A stretch of 64,000 nt of DNA from Verrucomicrobiales bacterium (lineage in GTDB: Bacteria > Verrucomicrobiota > Verrucomicrobiia > Limisphaerales > UBA9464). Made by a program: the position numbers and the translations under genes. Location: the NCBI GenBank assembly GCA_027488845.1, contig JAIYBC010000004.1, positions 106,603-170,602 on the forward strand, read 5' to 3'. This document shows positions 34,496 to 43,565 of this stretch, piece after piece. How positions within the stretch are numbered: the stretch's first letter is position 1; every line of letters begins with the position of its first letter. Below the pieces are notes generated by a model that was not told where the DNA came from, did no database searches, and saw only the letters and a list, made by a program, of their open reading frames with translations.

Positions 34496-36505
34496 GTGCG
34501 TGCCCTCGCCGCCATCAAGTCCTGTCCCTGGAGTCTCTGGCTCGGTGTGGCGGTGTTGCAGTTCGCGCTGGCCCGCCTGTCGCACTCCATGATCTTCGGA
34601 GGGCACCTGACGCCAAGCATCTGGCTGCCGTCCGGGATCACGCTGGGACTCGGAATCCTCCGCGGCCCACAAGTGGTCCCGGGCATCATGATCGGCCAGG
34701 CGCTGCTCTACCTGGTGTCCGGAAGCCCTTGGCAACTGCTCATCGGCTCCAGCCTGGGCAACGCACTGGAGGTCTACCTTTCCAGCCATTGGCTCCGGCG
34801 ATGGCTCGATCTCCCGGGACGCCCCATCGAACCCCGTGACGTCTTCCCGTTGACCGCACTGCTCGCCTTTTCGGTCAACATCAGTGCCGTCGTCGGTGCC
34901 CTGAGCATGCTCCCGATCGGCGGCGCCTTCCTCCGCGACTGGTGGATGTGGTGGGCCGGGGACATGGTCGGCGTCCTGGCACTGACACCGGTGCTCCTGC
35001 TGCCGGAGCTGCATCCCTCGACCCAATGGCGTCCGAACCGGGTGGAGGAGCTCGCCTTCTGGATCCTGCTCGTGCTGCTGAACACGTTGCTGTTCATGAC
35101 ACCGGCGCCGATGTTCGCGAACTTCCGGCTGGAGTACCTTCCCTTCCTCTTCGTGGCCTGGGCGGCGCTCCGGTTGGGGGTGCGCAACGTCACGTTCGCC
35201 AACGGGGCCATCCTCCTGATCTCGGCGGTCGGGACCAGCCAGAAGCATGGACCGTTCGGCGCCGAGTCGCTGCTCGACAGCTACAACCGCTACTGGGCCT
35301 TCGCCGGCGTCGCCGGCGTCGCCGGAATCTGGCTCTCCACCCTCTCCGCCTCCCGCGACCGCGCCGTGAGCGAACTCCGGTCCACCAACCAAGCGCTCCG
35401 CATCGAGGTCGACGAACGGACCCGCGCCCAGGCCGGCCTCGAGGACCAGTCGGCCCGGCTCGCCGCCACCTTGGCCAGCATCCTCGACGGGGTCATCTCC
35501 ACCGACCGCGAGGGCCGCATCGAGCTCATGAACGCCGAGGCCTGCCGGATGACCGGCTGGAGCGCCGAACAGGCGGTCGGCCGCGACGCCCGCGAGATCC
35601 TCCGGCTGGAAGGGGGAGTCCTCGACACGGGCTCGCTCCTCGCCGCGGTGCTCGCCTCCGGCGAACCGGTCGGCGACCCGCAACGCATCGACGGAGCCCA
35701 GACCGTCCGATCCGCCACCGGTGCCGCCCACCCGGTCACCCTCGTCGCCGCCCCACGGCGCACCGGAGGCTCCGTCCAAGGCGTGGTCCTCGCCCTGCGC
35801 GACGTCTCGAAGGCCCGCGAACTGGATCGCATGAAGAGCGACTTCGTCGCGGCCGTGTCCCACGAGCTCCGCACGCCGTTGACCTCCATCCGGGGCTTCC
35901 TCGACACCGTGCTCGCCGACGCCGCGATGCCGGCCGAGGTCCGGACCGAGTTCCTCGGGATCGCCCGCGACCAGACCGCCCGCCTGATGTCGCTGGTGTC
36001 GGACATCCTCAAGTTCTCCCGCCTGCAGGGCGGGACCGACCGGCCGGTGCGCGAACGGGTGGACCTCGCGGCCCTGTGTGGCGGCGTGCTGCGCGACCTC
36101 GCCGCCACCGCCGCCGCCAAGGGACAGCAGCTGCGACTCGAGACCATCGGCGGGCCTGCCGAAGTCTGGGGCGATCCCGGCCAACTGCGGTCGCTTGTCG
36201 AGAACCTCGCCGGCAACGCCTGCAAGTTCACCCAGGAGGGCGGCCTCATCCAGATCCGCCTGCACCGCGAGGCGGGCACCTGGCGGTTCGCGGTGGCGGA
36301 CAACGGACCCGGCATTCCCCAGGAACATCTCGGGCGGATCTTCGACCGCTTCTACCGGTTCGAACGCCCGGGACAGATCCAGCCCGGCACCGGCCTCGGC
36401 CTGTCGATCGTGCGCGAGATCGCCCTCCGCCACGGCACCGAGGTCGTCGTGCAGTCCGAGAACGGCCGCGGCACCGAGTTCTCCGTCGCCTTCGAAGCCG
36501 CCTGA
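34496..36505 (+). CDS. MASE1-PAS hybrid-type sensor histidine kinase (classical HisKA)
   Basis: 669 residues from a GTG start preceded by AAAGGA. The N-terminal eight-helix MASE1 sensor (LTPSIWLPSGITLGLGIL, WWMWWAGDMVGVLALTPVLLL, YLPFLFVAWAALRLG) is followed by a coiled coil, a PAS domain (ILDGVISTDREGRIELMNAEACRMTGW) and the kinase core: SHELRTPLTSIRGFLD with the phospho-His near residue 455, then N box ENLAGNACKFT, G1 ADNGPGIP, F box FDRFYRFERPG and G2 GTGLGLSIV. There is no receiver domain and no adjacent response regulator, so this is an orphan kinase. MASE1 ligands are unknown. Confidence 0.93.
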   Translation: MRALAAIKSCPWSLWLGVAVLQFALARLSHSMIFGGHLTPSIWLPSGITLGLGILRGPQVVPGIMIGQALLYLVSGSPWQLLIGSSLGNALEVYLSSHWLRRWLDLPGRPIEPRDVFPLTALLAFSVNISAVVGALSMLPIGGAFLRDWWMWWAGDMVGVLALTPVLLLPELHPSTQWRPNRVEELAFWILLVLLNTLLFMTPAPMFANFRLEYLPFLFVAWAALRLGVRNVTFANGAILLISAVGTSQKHGPFGAESLLDSYNRYWAFAGVAGVAGIWLSTLSASRDRAVSELRSTNQALRIEVDERTRAQAGLEDQSARLAATLASILDGVISTDREGRIELMNAEACRMTGWSAEQAVGRDAREILRLEGGVLDTGSLLAAVLASGEPVGDPQRIDGAQTVRSATGAAHPVTLVAAPRRTGGSVQGVVLALRDVSKARELDRMKSDFVAAVSHELRTPLTSIRGFLDTVLADAAMPAEVRTEFLGIARDQTARLMSLVSDILKFSRLQGGTDRPVRERVDLAALCGGVLRDLAATAAAKGQQLRLETIGGPAEVWGDPGQLRSLVENLAGNACKFTQEGGLIQIRLHREAGTWRFAVADNGPGIPQEHLGRIFDRFYRFERPGQIQPGTGLGLSIVREIALRHGTEVVVQSENGRGTEFSVAFEAA

Positions 36506-36636
36506 AGCCCAGGCGGTTCACGGTCCACGTTCGGCCCCCGGATCGCCTGGCCCCTCGCAACCGGGGATCCGGGGCAAGGGGTGGGGCAGTTTGCCGAAGG
36601 CCACCCCCCGCCGGGGCGGTCGGAGTTGAAATCCGC

Positions 36637-36658
36637 GGGGAGGCCGAGACGCCTCCCC
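36637..36658. terminator. Hairpin between convergent genes
   Basis: The perfect 8-bp stem GGGGAGGC/GCCTCCCC with a 6-nt loop lies between the MASE1 kinase and the small membrane protein gene. There is no U-tract. Confidence 0.45.
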
Positions 36659-36673
36659 ACGGAGAACCGCGCT

Positions 36674-37057
36674 TCAGGCGCGATGCGGGAGGGCCGGCGG
36701 CGCGTTGCGGTTCAGCAGGGCGCGACGACGGAAGCCCGTGAAGATCGCGATGTTCAGGAAGTGCATGCCCCCCAGGATCAACAGGATCATGCCCTCCTTC
36801 GTGCTCAGGGTCTCCAAGGCGGTCTGCAGGTTCGCCGCATCGACCCCGAACCGCAGCGCCAGCGCCACGAATCCGATGTTCACCAGGTAGAAGCCCACCA
36901 CCAGCAGCTGGTTCACCGCGTCGGCCAGCGCCTCGTTCCCATGGAAGCAGTCCACCAGGAAGATCCGCCCGTTCCGATGGAGCGTGCGGGCAACCCAGAC
37001 GGTCAGGGTCACGCTCAGGGCCAGATAGGTCAGATGGGTCGCAACGGTCAGGTTCAT
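36674..37057 (-). CDS. Small integral membrane protein, function unknown
   Basis: 127 residues with three clear hydrophobic helices (THLTYLALSVTLTVWVART, AVNQLLVVGFYLVNIGFVALAL, MILLILGGMHFLNIAIFTGF) and a basic C-terminus. I do not recognise a named family. It is preceded by AGAAAGGAAACGT, a good ribosome-binding site, and by an unusually AT-rich leader with a perfect palindrome, suggesting tight transcriptional control. No neighbour on the same strand would form an operon with it. Confidence 0.8.
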   Translation of the reverse strand: MNLTVATHLTYLALSVTLTVWVARTLHRNGRIFLVDCFHGNEALADAVNQLLVVGFYLVNIGFVALALRFGVDAANLQTALETLSTKEGMILLILGGMHFLNIAIFTGFRRRALLNRNAPPALPHRA

Positions 37058-37061
37058 ACGT

Positions 37062-37127
37062 TTCCTTTCTGTTTATCGGTTATTTCTGTCGATACAGAAA
37101 TTAGTGTATACGATGGCTTCCTGGCAA
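37062..37127 (-). promoter_or_regulatory. AT-rich promoter/operator region of the small membrane protein gene
   Basis: The perfect palindrome ATTTCTGT-CGAT-ACAGAAAT (37082-37101) overlaps a possible -10 TAATTT (37098-37103), itself 18 nt from TTGCCA (37122-37127) on the minus strand. A second half-site TTTCTGT lies about 17 nt closer to the gene. The layout is that of a repressor site over a promoter; which regulator binds is unknown. Confidence 0.6.
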
Positions 37128-37206
37128 GCGGAACCTGGATTTCCGGCCTGCGGGCTTGATCCCTCCGTGCTCCGCCGGATCGGATGCGTCCATGCTTCCC
37201 GGCCCC

Positions 37207-38439
37207 ATGCTGTCGTCGTTCCCGCGCCGTCGCCTCGTCGTTGCGCTGGCAGCGGCAGCCATGGCGGGTGCCGCGGGTTGCCGGCATCGGATCACCGGAT
37301 CCCAACCCCGGATGTTCTTCACCTCCGACGGCCGTACGGGGCTGGTCCATGCGGACGGTTCCGGCCTGCGCTGGCTCGATTTCGACGTGCCTGGACAGGC
37401 CACCTGGCAACCGGGCCCCTTCCTTTCCGACGGACGACGCGTGGTCTTCCTGAGCATGGAACCCCGGCGTGACGGACCCGGACGTCCCTTCGAGGAGTAC
37501 TACACGCAGACACCGACCCACCTTTGGATCCATGACCTGGACTCCGGGACCCTGCAGGAGATCGCCGCCCGGGACCGACTCGCCGTGTTCTACACCCCGG
37601 CGCTGCTGCTTTCGGATGCGAGGATCCTCGTGCAGGTCGTGCGGAACCGGGTGGGACAGCTGTTCAGCATGAACCTGGACGGTTCGGACGCCCGGGAGTT
37701 CACCAAGCCGGACGAGGGACTTCCCTATGGATTGAGCCTCAGTCCCGACGGCCGCCGCGTCGCCTTCCACCTCGCCAGTCCGCGCGGCTACGAGATCTGG
37801 ACGTGCGACACGGAAGGACGGGACCGGATCCGCGTGGCGGGCCATCCCGGACATCTCTACTTCGGCACCAGCTGGTCGCCGGACGGCCGCTGGATCCTCT
37901 TCCAGGATTGCCTCCATCGACAGGACCCGGGCCACGACTGGTCGGACCTGTGCGTGGGACGTCCGGACGGCTCGGGACACGAGGTCCTCACCCGGGGACA
38001 GTCCCTGTGGTTCGCCGCCACCTACGGGGGACCGGCAGGCCGCGGCGGCGGTTCCAACATGCCGATGTGGACGCCGGACGGCTCGGTCCTCTGCTGTCCG
38101 CGATCGCCCGAGGCCCGGGTGCCCTGGGAATTCCAGGACTCCCGGCCGGACATCGACCACTTCAACCGGGACTTCCTCCCCGAACGCGCGCGGGGCGGAA
38201 CAGGCATCTCGCGGATCAATCCCGCCACCGGTGTCTCCACACCGATCCTCGAGCCGCGCGAAGGCGTCTGGCTCTGCAGGGCCACGGCCTCTTCCGACGG
38301 ACGCCACCTCGCCTATTGTCGGGCGGAGACCGGCGAAATGCCCTCCCTGTGGGTGTCGGACATGGATGGACGGAATGCGCGGATGCTGACGGCGGGCCAC
38401 ATGGGCCGCGGTGCCGACCATCACCGTTGGTTGCCGTAG
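37207..38439 (+). CDS. Exported WD40-like/TolB-type propeller lipoprotein
   Basis: 410 residues. A signal sequence (RRRLVVALAAAAMAGAAGC) ends in a lipobox-like AGAAGC. The rest is made of PD40/TolB-like blades: LSLSPDGRRVAFHLASPRGYEIWTCD, GTSWSPDGRWILFQD, MPMWTPDGSVLCC and ASSDGRHLAYCRAETGEMPSLWVSDMDG. The HDWSDLCVGRPDGSG and HMGRGADHHRWLP segments recall oligogalacturonate-lyase-like propellers, but the family assignment is not certain. The start chosen is the Met right before the signal; two upstream Met codons are also possible. Confidence 0.75.
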   Translation: MLSSFPRRRLVVALAAAAMAGAAGCRHRITGSQPRMFFTSDGRTGLVHADGSGLRWLDFDVPGQATWQPGPFLSDGRRVVFLSMEPRRDGPGRPFEEYYTQTPTHLWIHDLDSGTLQEIAARDRLAVFYTPALLLSDARILVQVVRNRVGQLFSMNLDGSDAREFTKPDEGLPYGLSLSPDGRRVAFHLASPRGYEIWTCDTEGRDRIRVAGHPGHLYFGTSWSPDGRWILFQDCLHRQDPGHDWSDLCVGRPDGSGHEVLTRGQSLWFAATYGGPAGRGGGSNMPMWTPDGSVLCCPRSPEARVPWEFQDSRPDIDHFNRDFLPERARGGTGISRINPATGVSTPILEPREGVWLCRATASSDGRHLAYCRAETGEMPSLWVSDMDGRNARMLTAGHMGRGADHHRWLP

Positions 38440-38632
38440 GGAAACCGGCTTCCTCGCCCGCAAACGGATGCCAGGCGGGACCACCGCCTCAGGGCGGGTT
38501 CGCTCCGCGATCCCGGAAGAACCGCGTCGTGCCGCAGTCCTTGGTCTGGCTTTCGACGCTCCGAAGTCCCGACAGCATCTCCTCGGAAACGGCCAGGATG
38601 AAACGGTCCCACGCCGCCCGTTCCCCTACCGG

Positions 38633-39292
38633 ATGCTGGCCATGATGAACCAGAACAAGGGCTTCACCGGCAGCACCATCGACCTCGACCTCGCACAGGT
38701 CGGCGACATCGTCGTGTTCGCCGGGATCGACGATCCCACCGATGATCACGCGGCGCTCTTCATCCGCACACGCTGGGCATCCGCGGTGACCTACCCCGCC
38801 GGCCTTCCGGACTCGGTCGAGGCCTTCGAGGGACTGACCTTCGTCGAGGTCGAGATCCTCGACAGCACCGGCGGCAGCCTCCATTCGGACGACTCCCGCC
38901 TCGTCGAGTACCCTGCCTGGGTCTTCATCCAGACCCAGGGCGTCGGCACCGGCGTGATCGGAGTGCTGGTCGATGAGGACGGAATCATCCACGGCCATGC
39001 GTGGTCCCTTCCGTCCAACGGCGATCCGCTCAGCGGCGACGACGACGAGCGCAACGACTGGGTCCGGAACCTGAACGGCAGGCTCGAGCTTCAGACCGGC
39101 AACGGCGGCCGCGAACCTCGGATCGGGCGTCCCGCCCTTTGGTTCCTGGCAGAGAGGAGTCTCACGAAACGCACTTTGGGTCCTTGGATCCAGGGGGCGT
39201 TTCTTCCAATTGCCCGACATCCCGGAGCCGATAGTCTGCGCCCGTCCGCTCAGGACCCAGCAACCCGGAACCTTCCCCACCAAACCACATGA
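38633..39292 (+). CDS. Hypothetical protein
   Basis: About 219 residues from the chosen Met. The central part (GSTIDLDLAQVGDIVVFAGI, FVEVEILDSTGGSLHSDD, GVGTGVIGVLVDEDGIIHGH) has strong C/G third positions and a plausible beta-rich composition with many acidic residues. The last 60 or so codons look less like protein, and a frameshift or an earlier true end is possible. An ORF on the opposite strand covers the same DNA but is less convincing. No domain recognised. The stop overlaps the start of the DUF805 gene. Confidence 0.45.
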   Translation: MLAMMNQNKGFTGSTIDLDLAQVGDIVVFAGIDDPTDDHAALFIRTRWASAVTYPAGLPDSVEAFEGLTFVEVEILDSTGGSLHSDDSRLVEYPAWVFIQTQGVGTGVIGVLVDEDGIIHGHAWSLPSNGDPLSGDDDERNDWVRNLNGRLELQTGNGGREPRIGRPALWFLAERSLTKRTLGPWIQGAFLPIARHPGADSLRPSAQDPATRNLPHQTT

Positions 39293-39633
39293 ACTGGTAC
39301 CTCGCCGTCCTCAAGAACTACGCCCAATTCAACGGCCGCGCGCGCCGCAAGGAGTATTGGATGTTTGTCCTCTTCAGCTGCCTCATCTCGCTGGTGCTCG
39401 CCATCGTCGAGGGGGTGATCGGGCTTCCGGGGGTCCTCTCGGGTCTCTACAGCCTCGCCGTGCTCGTCCCTTCGATCGCCGTGCTCTTCCGCCGGCTGCA
39501 TGACACCGGCCGCAGCGGTTGGTGGGTTCTGCTCCTCTTCGTGCCGCTGCTGGGTGCCCTCGCCATCCTGTTCTTCACCGTGCAGGAAGGTGAATCCGGC
39601 GAGAACGCCTACGGCCCCAATCCGAAGGCCTGA
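39289..39633 (+). CDS. DUF805 family small membrane protein
   Basis: 114 residues. DUF805 hallmarks: the opening NWYLAVLKNYAQFNGRARRKEYW, three to four helices (FVLFSCLISLVLAIVEGVIG, LYSLAVLVPSIAVLFRRLHDTGRSGWW, LLLFVPLLGALAILFF) with the RRLHDTGRSGWW loop, and the terminal G.N.YGPNP. The family is widespread and of unknown function. It is followed at 8 nt by the GH31 gene. Confidence 0.93.
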   Translation: MNWYLAVLKNYAQFNGRARRKEYWMFVLFSCLISLVLAIVEGVIGLPGVLSGLYSLAVLVPSIAVLFRRLHDTGRSGWWVLLLFVPLLGALAILFFTVQEGESGENAYGPNPKA

Positions 39634-39641
39634 TTCGGAGC

Positions 39642-41501
39642 GTGGACTCCGCCTCACAACCCGGCGGAGTCCATCGCCACTCCGACCTCCGACGACGCCG
39701 GCGGCTCCGGCGTCTGGCGTGGCTCCTCCTCGGGTCCGCTACGCTGGTCCACTTCCTGTGGCTCCGTCCCTTCTGGGGGATTGGCACCAATTCAAGCCGC
39801 CATGGACGGGTTCCCCGGACCCCCGCCTGGGCCCTCGAATGCTGGCTCTGGGAGGACGATGCCAACACCGCGGCGGCTGTTCGCGAGCTGCTCGAAGGCT
39901 ACCGTGCGCACGACATCCCGGTTCGCACCGTGCTTCTCGATTCGCCGTGGAGCCGGCGCTACAACGACTTCGCCTTCGACACCAACCGCTACCCCGATCC
40001 GGCGGGATTCCTCGGCGGACTCCAGCGGGACGGCTACCGCGTCGTGCTCTGGATGACACCCAACGTCAACAGCCACAGCCGCGACACCGTGGACGGCGAT
40101 TCCGAAGGCTTCCACCGGGACGCCCAGGAACGCGGGTTCCTCGCCGGCGGCGGACGTGAGATCCGTTGGTGGAAGGGACGCGGCGGCTTCATCGACTACA
40201 CGAATCCCGCGGCGCGCGACTGGTGGCACGGACTCCAGCGACAGGTGCTCGAATGGGGAGTGGACGGTTGGAAGCTCGACGGGACCGACACGCTTTTTTC
40301 CAGTTTCGGATTCCTGCCCTACCAGCGGACCCACTCCGGCTGGATGTCCACGCGCGAGTACATGGACCTCTACAACCGCGAGGAGTACCGGCACGGGCTT
40401 TCCGTGAACCCCGAGTTCGTGGTGCTCACCCGCGGGATCGACGACCGCTACTTCCCGCTGAGCCATCCGGAGGGATTCGCCCCACTGGACGCCGCACCGG
40501 TCACCTGGGTCGGCGACAGGACCCACGAGTGGTCCTCGACGGCGCCCGGCGGCAGCGACGACACGGATGCCCTCCTGAAGACCACCTCCTGGCGCGACCG
40601 GGGATTCGAAGGCGCCATCCGCGACATCCTCGCGAGCGCCCGTCGCGGCTACGCGGTCGTGGGTGACGACGTCGCCGGCTACCACGGCAAGGAACCGATT
40701 CCGCCCCACCTGTACATCCGCTGGACCCAGTTCGCGGCCTTCACGCCTCTCTTCCTGAACGGAGGCCACGGGGAACGGCGACTGTGGAAACGCTCTCCCG
40801 AGGAACTGGAGCAGGTGCGTCGCTTCTCGTGGGTCCACACCGAACTCGTGCCGTACCTCCACACCCTGGTGGCGCAATGCCATGAAGGCGGACCGACGCC
40901 GATTCGGCCCACCGGCTCCGGGTACGACTTCACGCTGGGCGAATCCCTCTTCATCTCCCCGATCCACCGGGATTCGCCGAGCCACACCGCCCATCTGCCT
41001 CCCGGTCGTTGGCGGTACCTGCTCAAGGATGGCGAGCTGTTCGAGGGAGGCACCGACATCACGCGGGACTACGCCATGGACGAATATCCGGTCTTCGTGC
41101 GCGAAGGTTCCGCGCTGCCGCTCGACGTGCGGCGGGACTACAGCGGCTTCGGCGACAAGGACTCGGAAGGCCTGCTGACCTGGGCCGTCTGGCCGGGGGA
41201 CGACTTCAGCGCGGACGTCCGGCACACGGACGACACCGGCTCCTCAGGAATCCGAGTCTCGAGGACCTCCGCGCTCCAGGTGGAGCTCGAGGGCGTGCCG
41301 AAGCCCCACCGGCTGCGCATCCGGCTCGATGCGGCGGCAACCGAGGTCCGGCATGGCGGCCGTGTCCTGGAAGAGCGCCGGGACTGGACATGGTCCGCAT
41401 CCGGCGGACACCTCATCATCACCAGCCGTACCGCCCGAAACGGCCTCTACGAAATCCTCCAGTCCCGTTCGACACGAACCGGATCCGTCCCGAAGCCGTG
41501 A
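39642..41501 (+). CDS. Glycoside hydrolase family 31 protein, membrane-anchored
   Basis: 619 residues from a GTG start after GGAG. One N-terminal helix (RLAWLLLGSATLVHFLWL) behind an Arg-rich segment predicts a membrane anchor or uncleaved signal. The GH31 (beta/alpha)8 barrel shows VRTVLLDSPWSRRYNDFAFD, YRVVLWMTPNVN, the nucleophile motif VDGWKLDGTD near residue 215, and the acid/base region AVVGDDVAGYHG near 340. Distal beta domains follow (FVREGSALPLDV). GH31 enzymes act mainly on alpha-glucosides, alpha-xylosides or sulfoquinovosides; the WKLDGTD form fits the family but not a particular substrate. Confidence 0.92.
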   Translation: MDSASQPGGVHRHSDLRRRRRLRRLAWLLLGSATLVHFLWLRPFWGIGTNSSRHGRVPRTPAWALECWLWEDDANTAAAVRELLEGYRAHDIPVRTVLLDSPWSRRYNDFAFDTNRYPDPAGFLGGLQRDGYRVVLWMTPNVNSHSRDTVDGDSEGFHRDAQERGFLAGGGREIRWWKGRGGFIDYTNPAARDWWHGLQRQVLEWGVDGWKLDGTDTLFSSFGFLPYQRTHSGWMSTREYMDLYNREEYRHGLSVNPEFVVLTRGIDDRYFPLSHPEGFAPLDAAPVTWVGDRTHEWSSTAPGGSDDTDALLKTTSWRDRGFEGAIRDILASARRGYAVVGDDVAGYHGKEPIPPHLYIRWTQFAAFTPLFLNGGHGERRLWKRSPEELEQVRRFSWVHTELVPYLHTLVAQCHEGGPTPIRPTGSGYDFTLGESLFISPIHRDSPSHTAHLPPGRWRYLLKDGELFEGGTDITRDYAMDEYPVFVREGSALPLDVRRDYSGFGDKDSEGLLTWAVWPGDDFSADVRHTDDTGSSGIRVSRTSALQVELEGVPKPHRLRIRLDAAATEVRHGGRVLEERRDWTWSASGGHLIITSRTARNGLYEILQSRSTRTGSVPKP

Positions 41502-41658
41502 AACTCGGCACCCCCACTTCACGCACGTGTCGGAGACGACGTGAGGAGTCTCACACCTTTCCCAAGCCGACGGCTGCCCCGCACAGGAAATCGGAGTCCA
41601 ATCACGAGGTCGACGACGGCTCACACCCCGGGTACCGCTCGGACCGGAGGGAGGCTTC

Positions 41659-42108
41659 ATGAAACGGTTGCTGAACGCGCTCGAGAACCGGATCCGTGGC
41701 TGGACGGCGCTGATCCTCGCCCTCCTGGCCGCCGGCATCCTCGTCTGGTGGATTGGCGACGGCCTCGCTTGGCGGCGCTGGCCCGATGTCCTCGGCATCT
41801 TCCGGTCGTCCTGGCTCTACCTGCTCATCGCAGGTGCCGTATGCATGTCGGCCGCGCAGTCCGTCCTCCGCCGTGAATCCGGCCTCTCCGGAGCCGTGAC
41901 CTGCCTGGTCATCGGACTGTTCTGGGACCGCTTCCAGAAGCTCCTCTTCTCCGTTCCCATTCCCTTCGACATCCGATGGGTGCTCATCACCTACGGCCTC
42001 GCGGGTGTGTCTGCGACCTGCCTGCGCCGCGCCGGGGTGAGGCAACTGCTCTGGAAGCGGGAGATCATCGAAGTACCCCGCCCATCCGCGCCGCCGCCCG
42101 GTTCCTGA
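41659..42108 (+). CDS. Hypothetical membrane protein
   Basis: 149 residues with three or four hydrophobic helices (GWTALILALLAAGILVWWIG, SWLYLLIAGAVCMSAAQSVL, WVLITYGLAGVSATCL) and a Pro-rich tail. A strong GGAGGGAGG lies 4-5 nt before the ATG. Not recognised. It is separated from GH31 by about 160 nt. Confidence 0.72.
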   Translation: MKRLLNALENRIRGWTALILALLAAGILVWWIGDGLAWRRWPDVLGIFRSSWLYLLIAGAVCMSAAQSVLRRESGLSGAVTCLVIGLFWDRFQKLLFSVPIPFDIRWVLITYGLAGVSATCLRRAGVRQLLWKREIIEVPRPSAPPPGS

Positions 42109-42529
42109 CGGTGCGTGTGACAGGGATCAAGGGACAGGGTGGGCGTGTCGGAGGATGTCACGCCGTCTGGCGACGGGGGCGGCCATGAACACGACACGGA
42201 TCCCGATCCCCATCGCCCCACCGCTGGAAACCCAAACGGGCCAGGCCCATCCGCCCGCCGGGCCGAGGGAGGCTTCGCCGGTGCCCGGAGCCGTTCGCTC
42301 TGCGAATGGCAATGCGGGGTCGACGGCGACCGGAGGCGGTTCCCGGGAAACACGGGACTGAAACTCCGCCCCTTTCGCCTTTCCCCTTGGGGAGCGGCCC
42401 CGGGTCAGGACGCCGGACACCGCGGTCCGGAGCATCGGGACGACCGGAGTGGGCTTCGGTCCGGGAGAATTGCTGCGACGTTTTCCTTGCCCGCGCCGGG
42501 TGGTTTTCAGCCTGATGGGGACGCACACC
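42109..42529. other. Intergenic region without a supported gene
   Basis: About 420 nt. Short ORFs on both strands have no family resemblance and poor codon character. Around 42365-42425 lies a C/G-rich segment with CCCCTTGGGG and CGGCCCCGGG, like a decayed dispersed hairpin repeat. The promoter of the ROK kinase should be here but is not obvious. Confidence 0.5.
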
Positions 42530-43519
42530 ATGGCCGAGCCCACCAAACAGGATGTGATCGTTGGCGTGGACCTGGGCGGGACCAAGATCCTCGCCGGTGT
42601 CTTCACTCCCCAACTGCGCCTGCTGCAGACCTCGAAGCTGAGCACCAAGTCGGTCCGCGGTTTCGAGTCGGTGGTCGAGCGGGTCGCCCGCTGTGTTCGG
42701 GATGCGGCCGACGAGGCGGACCTTTCCCCGAAGCAGATCAAGGCGGTCGGCATCGGTGCCCCCGGGGCCGTGGATCCGGCCAAGGGCGAGGTCATCTTCG
42801 CCCCCAACCTCCAGTGGAAGAACGCCCCGCTGCAGAAGGAGCTGGAGAAGCACCTCGGCATCCCGGTGTTCATCGAGAACGACTGCAACGCCTGCACCCT
42901 CGGCGTGCATGAGGTCGAGATGAAGGCGAAGCCCCGCAACCTGCTCGGCATCTTCCTCGGCACCGGCATCGGCGGCGGGCTCATCCTCGACGGCCGGCTC
43001 TTCTCCGGCTTCAACCACACCGCAGGCGAGATCGGGCACATGGTGCTCGAGGTGGGCGGACCCAAGTGCGGTTGCGGCAACCTCGGATGCTTCGAGGCCC
43101 TCGCCAGCCGCACCGCGATCTTCCGGGAGCTCGCCCGACGCGCCAAGGAGGGCGAGAAGACCGTGCTCACGGACTTCCTCCAGGGCGGCGAGACGATCAC
43201 GGACCTCAAGAGCGGCGACCTCCGCAAGGCCCTGCGACGCGGGGACAAGCTCACGGAGAAGGTCGTAGAGAGCGCCGCCGAATACACCGGCATCGCCATC
43301 GCCAACCTCGCCAACATCCTCGGGCCCGAGGTGATCGTGCTCGGCGGCGGCGTGCTCGACGCGCTCGAGGACGAGATGATGTCCATCATCGTCGAGACCG
43401 CCCGCGACTACGCCATGCCGGGCGCGCTCAAGGACGTCGAGATCGTCGCCAGCAAGCTCGGAGACGAGGCCGGCATCACCGGCGCCGCCGTCCTCGCCCG
43501 CCAGCAGCTGAAGGGTTGA
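42530..43519 (+). CDS. ROK family sugar kinase, probably glucokinase
   Basis: 329 residues. The ATP-binding motif VGVDLGGTKILAGV opens the protein. FIENDCNACTLG carries the catalytic Asp region, LGIFLGTGIGGGLILDG binds the phosphate, and GHMVLEVGGPKCGCGNLGCFEALAS is the ROK zinc-binding signature. GPEVIVLGGGVLDALE completes the second lobe. Glucokinase is the commonest activity for stand-alone ROK kinases without a DNA-binding domain. The ATG at 42530 is favoured by GGGGA upstream; 42515 is the alternative. A sigma factor gene follows at 46 nt. Confidence 0.88.
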   Translation: MAEPTKQDVIVGVDLGGTKILAGVFTPQLRLLQTSKLSTKSVRGFESVVERVARCVRDAADEADLSPKQIKAVGIGAPGAVDPAKGEVIFAPNLQWKNAPLQKELEKHLGIPVFIENDCNACTLGVHEVEMKAKPRNLLGIFLGTGIGGGLILDGRLFSGFNHTAGEIGHMVLEVGGPKCGCGNLGCFEALASRTAIFRELARRAKEGEKTVLTDFLQGGETITDLKSGDLRKALRRGDKLTEKVVESAAEYTGIAIANLANILGPEVIVLGGGVLDALEDEMMSIIVETARDYAMPGALKDVEIVASKLGDEAGITGAAVLARQQLKG

Positions 43520-43565
43520 GGGGATTCCCTGAAAGACCGGAGCTTCCGTTGCGGAGGTCAGGAGG

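Noticed and set aside
38489-39283. 264-aa minus-strand ORF opposite the hypothetical gene
   Set aside because: It has weaker codon-position bias than the plus-strand frame. It is not excluded entirely, but not annotated.
42127-43389. 420-aa minus-strand ORF across the ROK kinase
   Set aside because: It is Ser/Arg/Pro-rich shadow of the kinase gene.
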